Positions 42,684-55,925 of a stretch of 64,000 nt of DNA are shown here, one piece after another; the first letter of the stretch is position 1, and each line of letters begins with the position of its first letter. Both the position numbers and the translations under genes were made by a program. The notes beneath the pieces are model-generated. The model searched no databases. It saw nothing but the letters and a program-made list of their open reading frames with translations, and was not told where the DNA came from. This DNA is from Lethocerus indicus. Taxonomy: Eukaryota > Arthropoda > Insecta > Hemiptera > Belostomatidae. The DNA lies in the NCBI GenBank assembly GCA_019843655.1, contig JACDQD010000007.1, positions 12,149,600 to 12,213,599 of the forward strand. The letters run 5' to 3'.

Positions 42684-44743
42684 AAAGTGACTAACACCGC
42701 TACCGATGGCGAGCAGCCGAAACCGGTCTAGCAAAAGACCATACCAGCGAGAGCAGACAGAAACACACGAAATCTATTCTAAATTGGATAGTCTACAGAC
42801 AAGTTAATTTCTGAATTACTTAGGATCATAAGCAAGTCAGGTGGAATGTCCGACAATGTACTCGCGTAAGAATCAATCAAATAATTAAATAAGTAAATAT
42901 ACCAACGAGTGAAGATGGCAGGATTGACGTTGTTTAAGGAAGCAATTATAGTGATTCATAAACTCAATTTTGCCTTTAGGAGAACTTAAAAAACGCGGAT
43001 TATTAAGGACCGGTTCAATGAAGACATACGCAGCAAGCGGGAATAAAGACGTCTAGAGCCATTTCTGGTGTCTTAAGCTCATAAAGACCGGTTCGACCCG
43101 TTACCGGTTGTCGGGCCCCTGTCGAGCTGCTGGACAGCGGTAGCAAAATGAACATGACGATATCGACGACCGCGTGAAAGCTCGTTAACAGGCCGCGTCA
43201 TGTTTCAAGGCGAATAACTAGTTACCATTTTATCGGACTCTACTAAAATTGGGGGCGGCCGGCTTTTGACTCAAATAGGAGACACTGCACTTGTGTCTGG
43301 CGCTGTCCGTTCCCCCTTCTATTTCTGGACTCATAACTAGCGACATTCCGTAAGGAAAGCGGTTGTAATAAGACAGAGAGACTCCCAGTAACTCCCAGTG
43401 GTCGCTCGTTTACCCTTGAAAGCCTTTTGCGTCACTGTAAATATTAGATTTTCCTAGTTCGTGTTCACCGAGAGAAATCTTTTCAGGATGGATCTATGAG
43501 TCGGTTAAATCATCGATGATAATTTTTTCTCAAATGTTTCCCAACGCTGCTGGTTATCGATGAACTCTCCCGATGGAAACGGCTTAGAAGCCAAATCGTA
43601 GAAAGTTCAATTTATTGGATAAGTATTACTGTCCACCCCAAATTTATTTACAGACATCACTAATGTAATTTCACCGTCTCCTCTCCTCGGTCCATATGCG
43701 TGGTCAAAGAAAGTAACAGTGTTTTGTTTATTTTTCAATAGTTCTTCTGTTTTTCTGATGCCAACATCTTGTAAAATTCAAGTGACAATTATTTTATTAG
43801 GTTCGTTGAATCAGCGTTGCGAATGTTGGGATGCGATGTCTTGAACAATGTCTTCCCTCCACCCTCCCCCTCGTGCGTCCCACGCTAAGCGTTTTCAATG
43901 CGTTCCTCTCGGCCCACGCTCCCTCCACTAATTACCCATCTGGGTGAATTATACCCGACGGCACCAAATAGAGTAACGCTCGACAATCGATTCGCCTGTG
44001 CCGAATCCGACCGAATGATGCGAAAATTCTAGTTCATCTTAACAGTACTGCCCACGCAGATAATTACGACATCCTTTTATTCCCCGTCTCCGGCATTGCG
44101 AAAATTGTCTTGTCACATTGTTTACGGCATTTTCGAATTTTATTAAATGATGCGTTAACTTTAATAGTCGCCTATCTTTACATACGTGAAATCAACTCTC
44201 TTGGTAGATCGTTAAACCAAACGACGTCGATCAGGCTCCTACACTCGCGCCTTTGTTCAATGGAAATAATATATATATGCACGAAGAAAACAATCCCACA
44301 TAAGCCCAAATCATCTGTCTTCTGATTGTCGAATGGGTAATCAGAAATTAATTCGAATATGGATTCGAAGTACGCTATTGTAGGGATATTGCGAATTTTC
44401 GGGATTTTCGTAATCGTAATTTGTTTGCGAACCTGTCGATGACTCACCGCCGATTACGACTCACGGCGGCGATTGCGTTGTCCCTCTGAGTCGAAAAAAG
44501 AATGAGAATAAGAGGGAGAAATAGAATGAAAGAGAGAAGGTGAGAGGAACGCCGAGAGAGAGAGTGAAGTCGACTAAGCAGTCGAGCTGGGTTTAGCCAA
44601 CAGTGAGGATATACCTACCTGTGTCATGAGAGACTTACCGGTCGGTTTAAAACCATTCAGAATATTAAATCTTCTTCATTCCTTTCGGCATACCTCCATA
44701 TTCCGTTATAGTTTATATAATTTTCTTTTTCTCTATGTTACAG
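42684..44743. other. Region immediately upstream of the first visible transporter exon
   Basis: CpG-rich, with no certain exon. It may hold the 5' UTR, promoter or first coding exon of the plus-strand transporter. Two ATG-led candidates were considered. One at 42,705 follows CTACCG and opens about 33 codons, but its nearby GT does not give the needed phase. A five-codon stretch at 44,626-44,640 does end in phase 0 before GTCGGT, but that is a weak donor. Neither is accepted. A purine tract rich in GAGAG lies at 44,494-44,569 and may bind GAGA-type factors. Confidence 0.35.
44494..44569 (+). promoter_or_regulatory. GA-rich purine tract upstream of the transporter exon
   Basis: An almost pure A/G stretch ending in repeated GAGAGA units, about 175 bases before the first visible transporter exon. 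Such tracts are bound by GAGA-factor-like proteins at many insect promoters, which is family knowledge; the role here is inferred only from position. It could equally be a degenerate microsatellite. Confidence 0.3.
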
Positions 44744-47700
44744 GGAAGGACGGTCAGGCCGATCATAACGGAGTACGACCCGAAGAAGGGCACTGCGAGG
44801 ACTGAATTGGGAGATCTTGTGCTTGTTAAGTGAGTTTCCATATCGTTTACTTTCAATATAAATTTGACCCTAACAAAGCTTTTGACCTGATCTGAGGTCG
44901 AGTCTCGCACTTCGTGGTTGGTTCTCCCCTCCAATTGGGTATTGAGTGCAACTTCCCAATTCACCTTTTACACAGTCTAAGCAGAAAGGAATTTCGGAAA
45001 TGAATCGCTTCAAGTACAAAGTACGGTTTTTCTTATTTGTTGTCACGTCAATTTATAAAGGGCTTTTTTCAGCCTAATCGGTCCTAATCGAGAATCTTTA
45101 GGCCGCAAGCCAACCCACAAAAATTTAAATCTATGCATTTTTTAATATAATATGTACCAAACACAATAATAGGGCATATTCCGGCTCACAGCCATCATGA
45201 GCTGCTGTAAGTGGTGCAATACCACGGTGAAGATATGGACTGGCAAAGGCCAGAAAATTGTATTTAATGTTAACTGCATTAATTAAAAAATAGTCTCGAA
45301 TAACTTATATTTCCGAAAATCTCAGACATCCGCCATAGTAGTAGTACTTAAAACTTTGGAATTTTTTAGAAAGGCATTTGAAAGTATGCAAATACATCCG
45401 AGAGGATGGCGTAATACTCGTTCCCCAGTTGGAAAAAGACCGGCTGGAGGAGCCTTGCATCTTTATACAAGTAAATAGCTCTGGAAATTAAATTCTTCCC
45501 GGTAATAAAAGGGATTATTTTACTACTGGATAAGTAACTGTTAATCTCAAAAACAATTTTAGCGAGAGCCATAAAATATCTGGGATTTGTCATTGAAGTC
45601 TTCAAAATGCATTGGGTTTGGTAACTTATACTTCGAGTTTTGCTGTTTGATTTCGTTTTATGAATTTAAAAACATTGCTTTGCATCCTATAAATCTCCCG
45701 TGAGTACACGACATAAGTGGAAAAGAAGCAGAAAGGTATTAATAAAGAAATAGTAGTAGGAAGTACTCATGTCGTCAGTACGGATATATTTTATCTTCAC
45801 AGAGAGACAGTTACCATGATTATTTCCATGAGACACGGCCGTTATCAGGGCCGCTCAGGGAACAAATGTCATTATTGTGGAATGTGGGTGACGAAACGGT
45901 ATTCGCATTAGCGTCCTATCGGCCTCAATCTCTGTTTTTCGCCGTTTTTTATTTCACAATAGCATATTCAGGCGATCAGGAATATAGCGGTCACTGTTTG
46001 AGGCCGTTTCATCGTTTTTTAAATTGATATGTAACGAGAAAATCTGTATCTGAATGATCGATAACACTAAACCATCCCATAATGTGGAAAAGATTGGTAC
46101 TCGAAGTCATCCAACGGGTAGACCAACTTTTGAATCAATCTCAAGTTATTTACAGAGAAACGTTTTCTTTTGCACATGTGTCCCAGTTTCAGTTTCAGAA
46201 ATAGGCTGAGAAATAAATTCCGACCAAAAAAATAATGGAACATATTAACGACTATGCCATAACAATCTATTGCTCCACAATTCAAATTCATGATACGCTG
46301 ACCCCATTTCCAAAATACGCTACTTCAACCGTGGATTATAATCCTTGAAACGTTTCCAATCTTAGCCTACACTTGAGGATTTCATCTGTGTTCAAATACA
46401 ATAATTTGTCGATGAAAAGCGTTTATTAGCGTGATTAATTGTAAACAATTACAACAAAACGAGGGTGGTACTTCAATTTTCAAGAAATTAATTCTTAATT
46501 TCTTAATTTGTTTATTTGGCTTCTCAGATGCGCTATATTAGCATTCCCTGTAGGTTGACTGATGATTCGTTCGGTTGACTGAGGACATTCGTTAGCGACG
46601 GTTGAGAAAATTCGAAACCGAATTGTTTAATTGGACTGGTTTGACGATAAGTCGAGCACTAACGCTATCGTCGCTGTATCGGTTACCGATTCGGAGGGCG
46701 ACGAACAGCGGCCCGATAAACTGTAAATTTAGCTGTTTTATTTTCGGACGTTTTACAACAAAGACCGCCTCCTGCTAGACATTTCAACCACCCCCAAGGC
46801 AATAGAGTGACGCTCCCGATGCAATGCATAATTATTGCACAATCTCTCCGCATGCAGTGCAAGTTCGTTACTTTGATTAGTCCGCCAGTTGATGATTTCC
46901 CCATCACATTCTTCGTTATTTTCGAGACATATTAAAATCTTACGCCTCGACATAATCAATTTGTCTGCGGATATACTTTGTATTGTATTTATATGAGAGT
47001 TCGGGACACGGTCGCTCGTAGGTGTCGAACCATTGAAACAGCTTGACCGAGGTTCGATTATCGCTGCCGACCCTGGTCGTTTAAAATAGAGCCTGAACCA
47101 AGCGTTGGATCGAACCTAACGCACGCCGCATGATGCCGTGAACGGGAAAAGAGTAGGGCGAAAAAAGTATACGATTTCGAATCTATCAGCATGACAGCGT
47201 GACAGTGAGGTTCCCGGGAAGCTTATCTACTCCAATTACGCCGATGCCGGCAACACGAGCTGCGACCGAGGAAAAGGGATTAGCTATTGTACAGTTTCAT
47301 CTGAATGCTGTACATGTTTCGACCCAGTTTTTTTATTACTTCATCAGGTCCGATTGTTGTTAAAGACATTTTTCGGGAATTGTGATTTTTACACCAACCT
47401 TATTCGCCAGGTCTGCAGCCGTCTCAACAGATACTATGCAGAAATTCCGGTTGAGAAGTAACGATATTTACAGACATGTGGAATTTTTGTTTCCAATAAA
47501 CATTTGGTTTCTCTCGTATTTTCCTTGAAAAACAGTACGTATCCTCTGGAACACTATAAGAACAGTAATAGCCATATGAAACGGGTGAAGGACACTCGTG
47601 GCAGGTAGTCATTGATTTAATTGGAGGGCGAATCCTTTGTCGATTTTAAAATGCCTGCCCAGTTATCTCTTTGGGGGCGGCCGAACGCCAATCCCGTCAC

Positions 47701-50700
47701 ACTTATTCGAACTTTGTCCAAGTATAAATAATTGCTGCCGCTAACCGGGTCAAGTCCAAGACGCGGGGTCACCTTTCGCGGGCGTTATACCTCCTGGACA
47801 AGTTACACGAGTCGCAAAATTGTTGCCAGTGTCGTCGAATCGACGAGCAATATGGAAATAAGGGCATTAATAGTATTAACATCACAATCTTCTCCTATTT
47901 GTGCTATTCTTAATTTTTGCATATCTTAATTATATTCTGAAATGATTCACGATTCAACAACAAGTATAATGTCAATTACGTGACCGTAATCGTGTTGGCA
48001 GTGGAAATTATCTTTTTATTCACAAAGCAGGCATTAATAATTACTCAACAAGCACTGATTCACATTTGCGATGTAGTATGATGACCCTTTGACGAGAGAA
48101 CGTTTCAAATGAAGAATCGTTGAGCCTAAAACCTAGAGAATAAAATTTAATTCTGAAATATTTTTTCTTTATGCAGTATAAAATCTATAAAGATTTTAAT
48201 TAAACTGACTCAACCCGTTATATCGTGAAATAATTCTCTGTATTTTCCGTACTCTTCTATAATATATCTTAATTTATTGGATCTCGTTTCTTCATTTCCA
48301 GGTACAAATGTCACACGAACGGAGTACCCGTGGCCCCGACCAACGGTTCTACCCTTCCTTTGGTCTCGAGCACGCTGAAGGACACCGAGAGTGGTGGCTA
48401 CGACCCTTTCCAGCACAGGCGTCTTCAACACCCGACCACGTAGGTGTTTTTCGAACAACATTGTTCTGATTCCATAAATGTTCGTAAATGTTTAAAGATA
48501 AAAATAAACGACATTTGGCAGGACATTCAAATTTCTTTTCCCTTAAAAAAGGGGGTACAATTTGCTCGGAACTATGACGCTGGGGAATAAACACAAATTT
48601 CACCGATAAACAAGAAAATTCCTTTCTTGGAAATGCGGTAGGGCGTATTTTTAAAATAAACCCTCGCGAAAACACCATTATAAATGGGGAAAAGTGTTTG
48701 CTTTGTTCTTCACCTAACAGATCGTAGTAACTCCACCTCACATGTTTCAACGCTCGTTTGTCGACCAGATAATGTGTACGACATAGGCCCACATTGTCAA
48801 TAGGATATACATATATGCGGGGACCAGACGTCTGGGATCCCTCGGCGATTCATTCGAAAGTTAATCTTTTGGAGTTCAACGGCTGGTTTCGAATCCAACG
48901 AGCAACGATTTGTCTCAAATAAAGTTTCGTGATTATTATAGGGGGCACATCTGCCCTGGAAAAGTAATAAGCCCTGCAGTAGGGCTCACTTTGAAAAATA
49001 GTTTCGTCATAGTTATTGATTTGCAGCATGCCCACACAGTTGCATAGTTAACGGTATAAGAAATTTTCAAGGCCGCATCAAGGGTGGTAGTACTTTCTGT
49101 TGACGAATGCAGGGTGGGGGGGACCATCCCGCTCAAACAAAGCATTTCATTTCGGGGCGTTATTTAAGCTATTTTTCAGTTCAGTTAGTTTTATTAGCTT
49201 CTGCAACGATAGTAAACAGTCGCGCCTGACTTACTGTAATTAGAGGCGAGGTGTTGAAATGAAACCTTGCCTCTGTAAAGCCCATTACCCCTGTCACACC
49301 ATCGTATATATTTTTTACGTGCAAAAGAGGGACACGGGAATGAATTATGATATAGATAATGTCATATCTGTTTTGAGAAATGCTTAGAAAAAGGTCTGTA
49401 TATTTGCTTACTTTAGCCAACTTGTGCTGCATGCTACCTCATACAAAACAGACAGTTTCATGCATGCCATTTTGCATTTAACTAGGAGCCAATCAAACTG
49501 TGAACCTAATATTTTTATGGATTACAAACTAGTGGAAAGGGTCTATTTTTTTATTTTATAGGAAGATAGTCACTGAGGAAACTTTCATTTCAATTCAATA
49601 AGTTCATTTTAATTATATTAGAAAATGTTCTAATGTTCAAATATAATAAATAAATGTTCAAAAATGAATGAGTTAATATCTATAGTAATTTTGTATTTAT
49701 TTGTTAACAGTGATTCAGAAACCCTGATACATCTTCTTAAAGGCAGTCTTGGTACAGGAATTTTGGCCATGCCTATGGCTTTCCTAAATGCTGGACTCAT
49801 TTTTGGCCTCATTGCTACAGGTGTCATCGGCATAGTTTGCACTTACTGTATTCATATTCTTGTAAGTGTGTTCATTTTTAGTTTGAAGTATAATAATATA
49901 CTATTACCTTCATTCAGTTTGTGCTTCTGTGGTAATGTACTTGAAAGATGATAATAATACAATCAATATGTTTTCAGGTAAAATGTTCACACATTTTATG
50001 TCGACGAATGAAAGTTCCTTCACTTGGATTCGCTGATGTTGCAGAAGTTGCTTTCATGGCAGGTCCAAAGTCTGTACGCAAGTTTTCCACTCTTGCAAGG
50101 TAGGTGTTTTTTAAGCCTGGATTCTGTTTTTTTGTTAACTATTGCAGTTAATTTGAATATTTACCTTGTCCCTGATAAAAGCAATTTTTTATATAAAATT
50201 TCTTTTTTTAATTTCAACTAATTTATCAATACATCCATTCATATTTCTTTTATTATCAGTGTTTATAACTGTTGAAGTTTTTATGTGTTTACCAAAGTGA
50301 TGAGATTTTTTCTAATGGAACATATCCCATACTTATTTAGTATGTGTTATTTTTCAGAGCAATGATTAACCTTTTCTTAGTGGTTGATTTGCTTGGCTGT
50401 TGCTGTGTATACATCGTGTTTGTAGCAAAAAATGTTAAACAGGTGTGTAATTTCAATTTAATTTCATACAAATATTGATTTTCAGAATAGGTTTTCTGGT
50501 GAAAATTATTTAGTTAATTATATTTTAACCTTGTAAGTAAATAAAGAATGATTATGATTTCTTATAATATGGAAAACCTATTAAGAAAATAAATATATGT
50601 AGTTATTTAAAAATGTTGCTCATCATTAAATTCACAGTTTTTATTTTGAGCTAAAATTCATCTTTCATTTGATTATAAATTATTAAATTTATATAACAAT

Positions 50701-53700
50701 TATTTCAGTTAAAAATAACAGTATCATTTAATTTTTACTTTCATTGTTTGATGATATAATAATACAAAACACCTTCATTATATTAATTCTGGAAAAAATT
50801 AATATTTGTATGTGTTTTTTTTTATAATTTTTTGTGTTCCAGTTTAACACAATGTAGTAAGTCCAGTATGGTGATTTGGACACTACTACCCATGTCGTCT
50901 CATTCATTAACAGATTTCATGGTTATCGCATAAAATTAAAAAGCCTCAGATAATTTCTGTAATTATTACATCAAATTATTTTATTGTACATTTATTAATT
51001 AATTTGAATGTAATGATTTGCTGTCAATCGCTTTGTTGTTTTATTCATTGAAGTAGTTTTATTCTGTTCATTGTTATTATTTTTAAATGGATCTCTTGTA
51101 TATCATCTCTATAAATATTCAAATAAACTTTGTTTATCATAATTAATTATTATCAACTAAAGTTGTAATTTGTAACACATTCAAATGAGTTGTAAATGAT
51201 GTAGTAATACAGAAATTATCATTTAAATAAATACATCAGCCATTATGTAAAATTCCATATGGATCAGGAAGTTTGGATTAACGGACTGGTTTGCAGTTTC
51301 TTTTTTTTGGTACTGTGGCATCAACAATGTTAATGCATTATTGAATTGTACAGGTTGGAGATAGTTACATAGACTGGGACCTGAGGTTCTATATGCTTGC
51401 TTTGCTACCTCTTTTGATTGGAATGAACTTAATTAGGAACTTGAAGTTTTTGGCTCCATTCTCAATGATTGCCAACATACTGATTGGTACTGGCATGGGC
51501 ATCACATTCTACTACATACTTCAAGGGCTGCCATCCATCAGTTCTAGGCCATCATTTTCAACATTCGAACAACTTCCACTATTCTTTGGCACTGCTATTT
51601 TTGCTCTTGAAGGAGTTGGAGTGGTAAGTTTCAAGTAAATTCTGTTCTTACCGTCCACCCCACCATCCTCTAGTCAAGATTTTGGGGAAAATGAGGTTTA
51701 CTTGAATGCAATGAACACTACAACAGACAGAAACTATTGAGCTTTGTCTTCTGTTTTTTTTAAATTATGTTTATAAAAGTGGTGCTGAAATAAAATTATT
51801 CCTAACAACTATTCCTAACACCCAAAATACACAAAAATGTATAGTCTTTCACTAAATGTACTTTCTTGTGTTTTAAGATCAGATAGATGGCTCCAGTTGT
51901 GTAGTGATTAATCTTTTTTATCAAGAGAGCAAGAATTTATGGAATTTAAAATGAATTAGAATTGATCAACTGATTTTGTACTGATATAAATTTCATTGAA
52001 ATAATTGAAGAGACTATTTCAGGTCTGCATTCATGTCTGCTCATTTATTAAATTAGCAGACATGATTTGCTAGTTTTGTTACAATATATTGTTGACATAT
52101 AATTGGCATATAATTATTATATTATCAAAAACCAAATAATCAAATTTTTTTAATTAGTTCATGTATTTGGTCGCTGGTTCACTGTTTGGCTGAGAAGAGC
52201 AAAAAATCTCCCAAACTATATTTAATTTCTGTTGGTGTATCTCATTATTGTCTATTTTGTTTTGTAATGTAAATGTATAATTCCAAGTTTTACTCTAGGG
52301 TTCATGTTGAGAAATATTAATGAAATCTTTTTATTCTATTTAAAAACAAAAACTAATACTTTATTTGACAAGAATATAAATTCAAATCTGATGTTTTATA
52401 TTGATTGGGTATGTTAATGTTGCATATGCTATTTTTAAGAAAGTAGTGTGTTAAATATTTTATATACAATATTCATGATTCAACACTACACCACTGAGAG
52501 GCTGGTGTCACATTTAAATGTAGTATGAAATGTACTTATTTCATTGTGACCACTTCTATGTTCAAGTAAATTGAAACTTGTCTTAAACACAAGTGATCCC
52601 TCTTGTTCATTTACAGATATGCAGAAATTCATTTCCATTTGGGAATGCTGTCGTTTCTGGATTCTTTTTTCCAATTTGTTTTATCATGTTGCAAGTGAAA
52701 TGACACTTTTGAAGATTATTCATTTTTGATATTTATTGTGTAATAAAAACTATGAATTATTGCTCTTTAGTTAGCAGTAAATATTTTTCAAGAAAGTATA
52801 AGTTAGGAATGCAGTTATGGAGGAATGCCCTATGGAATCCTCCATGCACCTCCACAATTGGCTACATAATTTCCTCCAAAACGGTGGTCGACAGTAAGTA
52901 GCATTTGATGCAGTAATTAATACTTTTTTCTGTATAATACTGTGTCATTTGGGACTAATTTTGAATCATTTTGAGCACCATTATTATAGTAATCATCATT
53001 TGAATGTTTAAAAGTAAATATTTATTAAATTTCAATTAATTAAATAAATATATAGAAAATAAATATTTTCAAGCTATTGTTCTAGATGCATTTAAGTAAA
53101 AAATGATCCTGTTTTTTAATTATTGTTAAATTATACTTTAACTACTGGATAATAATAATTCATATTACACTAGTTTACAAGTTCCTATTTTACATTGGTC
53201 TGCAATACATTAATAACCAGTTAATTAGTTCATATCAGTTTAACTCTCTTGATTTTTTCTTGTATTAAGCAGGACTCTTACAAGATATTCTGATACACTG
53301 TTGTGGGAACTAGGGTTCTTCTGATTTCATCATTGGACCAGAAGAGTCGTAAATAGTAGAATTAACTGAATTTGTATACTTAAACATGTAGTAATAATAC
53401 TTCTAATAATAGTCTAGTAATACTACAGATAAATGACATATATTTAAATTTTTTTTGTATTGCAGGAATATACAGATCTTGACTCCTTACTTTGGGATGT
53501 ATTTCATTTCACCATATTGTTTACATGATCAAATCATGCAGCCAGTGCTATTGGATGGGATTCACAACTCATCCAATGGTTTTGCTTGTGAACTAATGCA
53601 AATATATGTTTTTAGCACTCAATACTAGATAATTATTCAGTAACAACAATGTAGTCAGTAATACTTATTTCTGAATCAACAAGTAATTGTTGAAATAAAT

Positions 53701-54737
53701 AAATTAATACAATAGAAGTTATTTTGGTAAATCAAATCAAATTACTTTCATGTATTGTTTGTGTTACAGATAAAATGTTAAGGTAATTATACTAAATAGT
53801 TAATTTGAGCTTTGCAGCATTTGTCTGTCCTCAGGTAATGCCACTAGAGAACAATATGAAGAACCCAACTCATTTCATTGGGTGCCCTAGTGTCCTCAAT
53901 ACAGGAATGTTCTTTGTTGTCCTTCTGTACTCAGCTGTTGGCTTCTTTGGATACTTGCAGTATGGGGATCTTACTGAACCTAGCATCACCCTCAATCTTC
54001 CCAATGACCCGTAAGTTATTTCATTGGATGACTAGCTTACAGCTTAACTGATCATTTCATAAGGAGGATAGCCAGGGTGCCTTCAGCCCCTTTTTGGTGT
54101 GAATGGCAGGGTTATTGGCTTTAAGTGTTTTTTTTGTGGCTCAAATAGAGGAAAACTCAATAATAATTCTTTCTCGGAAAAATGGGGGCGATTTTATAGT
54201 CCTATTCAAAAAATACGATATGGAAACTGTAGCTTTGCTATTCAAAAAATAGTGCGCTGTTTTCCCTACAGCGCGCGCTATCTAGCGGCAGTAAGCCGGA
54301 CTACATTGGTATATTATATGTTGAACAAGAATTACTTTTATGCATAGAGGAGTATATCATGGAATTGGTTTAATTAGCTACAGAGGAATGGTAAATTTAA
54401 TTCAATTATAACCCAATCTTATAGCCCAAAGGAAGAATTTTAATCCTACCTACAGAAGTTAACTCTTGTTTTCCCTTTTAGGAAAATTCAAATACAAAAA
54501 TAAAATATATTTAAACAATGGTTCTGTTACAGGTTGGCCCACTCTGTTAAAATGATGATTGCTGTTGCCATCTTCCTGACTTACTCCCTTCAGTTTTATG
54601 TTCCAATGGAAATCATCTGGAAAAATCTGAAACACAGATTCACCTCCAGGCCAAACCTTGCTGAATACACCATCAGGGTTGTTCTTGTTACAGTCACAGG
54701 TTGGTTTGTAATATATATTAATGTAACATAATTTGTT

Positions 54738-54802
<65 letters not shown>

Positions 54803-55210
54803 TTAATTTGATGATTTACCTGATCCAAACAGTTGGGTGATTCAAATTCATTTAAATATTTTTTCTGGTGGAAGGAAGACAAATTACAAATATTTTGCTT
54901 TATTTTAGTACTTCTTGTAGATAGTATTTATTCATAATTGATCTATATTCTTTTTTTAGTTGCTGTTGCCATTGCTATCCCCAATCTTGGACCATTCATT
55001 TCACTTGTTGGAGCTGTCTGTCTGTCCACTCTTGGCCTTATGTTCCCTTCATTTATTGAACTTGTTGTATGCTGGGAAGAACCAGGTTTGGGAAGATACA
55101 ACTGGATCCTTTGGAAGAATATCTTTATCATTATGTTTGGAATCCTCGGATTTGTCACTGGAACCATCACCAGTGTACATGAAATTTATGACACATTTGG
55201 TCAAGTTTAA
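44744..55210 (+). CDS. path: Proton-coupled amino acid transporter, pathetic/SLC36-like (nine exons, extreme N-terminus missing)
   Basis: A multipass amino acid/proton symporter of the AAAP superfamily (PAT/SLC36 branch), which acts at the plasma membrane or lysosome and in flies links amino acid sensing to growth. Exons: 44,744-44,829; 48,302-48,439; 49,711-49,861; 49,978-50,099; 50,358-50,442; 51,354-51,623; 53,835-54,010; 54,533-54,699; 54,960-55,210. All junctions are GT-AG and keep phase, giving 481 residues and TAA. Residues 1-75 are a cytosolic tail ending in YDPFQHRRLQHPTT. The first helix carries LLKGSLGTGILAMPMAF, the family signature. Later marks are GTAIFALEGVGVVMPLENNM across the exon 6/7 join, FFGYLQYGD, and LGLMFPSFIEL in the last exon; about eleven helices in all. 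The length is near full for the family. Exon 1 opens in phase 0 after a strong pyrimidine tract, so an upstream exon with the true start is expected; an in-frame ATG at 44,735 lies within the acceptor and is a weaker alternative. Which insect paralogue it is (path, CG1139 or CG13384 type) is less certain than the family. Confidence 0.93.
44830..48301 (+). other. Transporter intron (first visible), CpG-rich
   Basis: A 3.5-kb intron bounded by GTGAGT and TTTCCAG. It resembles the upstream intergenic DNA in its CpG content, not the later introns. A minus-strand frame at 45,366-45,605 has no recognised domain. No nested gene is supported. Confidence 0.8.
48440..49710 (+). other. Transporter intron containing the sharp compositional boundary
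   Basis: A 1.27-kb intron between GTAGGT and TTAACAG. Its first 900 bases are CpG-rich like the upstream flank. After about 49,345 CpG almost disappears and the sequence becomes strongly AT-rich, roughly 365 bases before the next exon. Confidence 0.85.
50443..51353 (+). other. Transporter intron, AT-rich
   Basis: A 0.9-kb intron between GTGTGT and TTGTACAG. AT-rich, with no internal gene, repeat family or conserved element that I can recognise. Confidence 0.85.
51624..53834 (+). other. Transporter intron, AT-rich
   Basis: The longest intron in the CpG-poor block (2.2 kb), bounded by GTAAGT and CCTCAG. The flanking exons join as GVGV followed by VMPLENN, which is contiguous in the family, so no coding exon is missing here. 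A short patch at 52,810-52,900 is GC-richer and has an imperfect GGAGGA/TCCTCC hairpin. Nothing else is recognisable. Confidence 0.8.
54060..54345. mobile_element. CpG-rich inserted patch with hairpin inside a CpG-poor intron
   Basis: Within the intron after exon 7, CpG suddenly becomes frequent. The patch holds a perfect hairpin (GCGCTGT, loop TTTCCCT, ACAGCGC at 54,254-54,274), two 13-base direct repeats TATTCAAAAAATA (54,203-54,215 and 54,239-54,251), and a GCGCGCTATCTAGCGGCAG motif. The contrast with the rest of the block suggests a recent, not yet CpG-decayed insertion, perhaps a small non-autonomous element. Clear terminal repeats or a target-site duplication were not found, so the limits are approximate. 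Confidence 0.4.
54742..54797. repeat. (AT)n microsatellite in the last transporter intron
   Basis: About 28 AT units between the last two coding exons, 43 bases after the donor. Uninterrupted, so probably polymorphic. Confidence 0.95.
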
Positions 55211-55251
55211 ATTAGTTGTTACAAAGAAATGTATTTTATAATTGTATACTA

Positions 55252-55256
<5 letters not shown>

Positions 55257-55314
<58 letters not shown>
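55257..55314. repeat. (AT)n microsatellite just after the transporter stop codon
   Basis: About 29 AT units beginning 47 bases after the stop codon, so inside the mature mRNA if the 3' UTR reading is right. In RNA such an AU repeat can fold on itself. Confidence 0.95.
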
Positions 55315-55317
<3 letters not shown>

Positions 55318-55919
55318 TTCTGGCACAAAATTGAGACATATTTTTTCTAAATACAGTTTACAGTTATATTTTTTGGTCATTGTAGTATGAAAAAGCATTT
55401 CAGTTATTTTATGTTGAGATATAGAGTATTGTTAATTATTATAGAGTGAAACTGTCGATCAAAGATCGTACTATATACTAATTACTTGTAGGTTTATTAT
55501 GTACTCAGTATAGTGAGTGTAGGTATTGAAGTTAGTGATGTTGAAACCTCTGTGATATTCTTAATTTTAAGATAATTACAGTAAGGGTGGATCATACACT
55601 TTAAAGTTTCTATATTATTCTATATTTGACCAAAAACTTAGAATTAGATAACATATTAATTTAATTTTTTAGTAGGGTAACATTGATAGTATTATTTTAA
55701 ATTATAGCATGCAGTATATCAATGACTGTAGTGAAGTTATGAGGGTAGTGACCTTATAATGCAAGCAGTGGGCTGTGTTGCTATTTAAGGTAATGAGTTT
55801 ATGGCAACTATGAAATATGGTAAACTATTCTATGTAGGTCGAATATTTTATGTTGGAATGCACCTGGTACAGAGCTGCATTTGTGGTAGACATTTTAATA
55901 AGAAGTTTTAAAGTCTACA

Positions 55920-55925
55920 AATAAA
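55920..55925 (+). terminator. Candidate proximal poly(A) signal of the transporter
   Basis: First canonical AATAAA after the stop, 710 bases downstream. The short form of the transcript may end here. Confidence 0.4.

Noticed and set aside
45366..45605. Minus-strand 79-codon frame in a transporter intron, considered as a retroelement remnant
   Set aside because: No reverse transcriptase or transposase motif could be recognised.
46980..47090. Possible tRNA (GGTTCGA-like B-box sequences near 47,025 and 47,050)
   Set aside because: No matching A box at the right spacing and no cloverleaf could be drawn on either strand.
48349..48792. 147-codon minus-strand frame over transporter exon 2
   Set aside because: Antisense shadow of a plus-strand exon that joins in phase with its neighbours, running on into intron.
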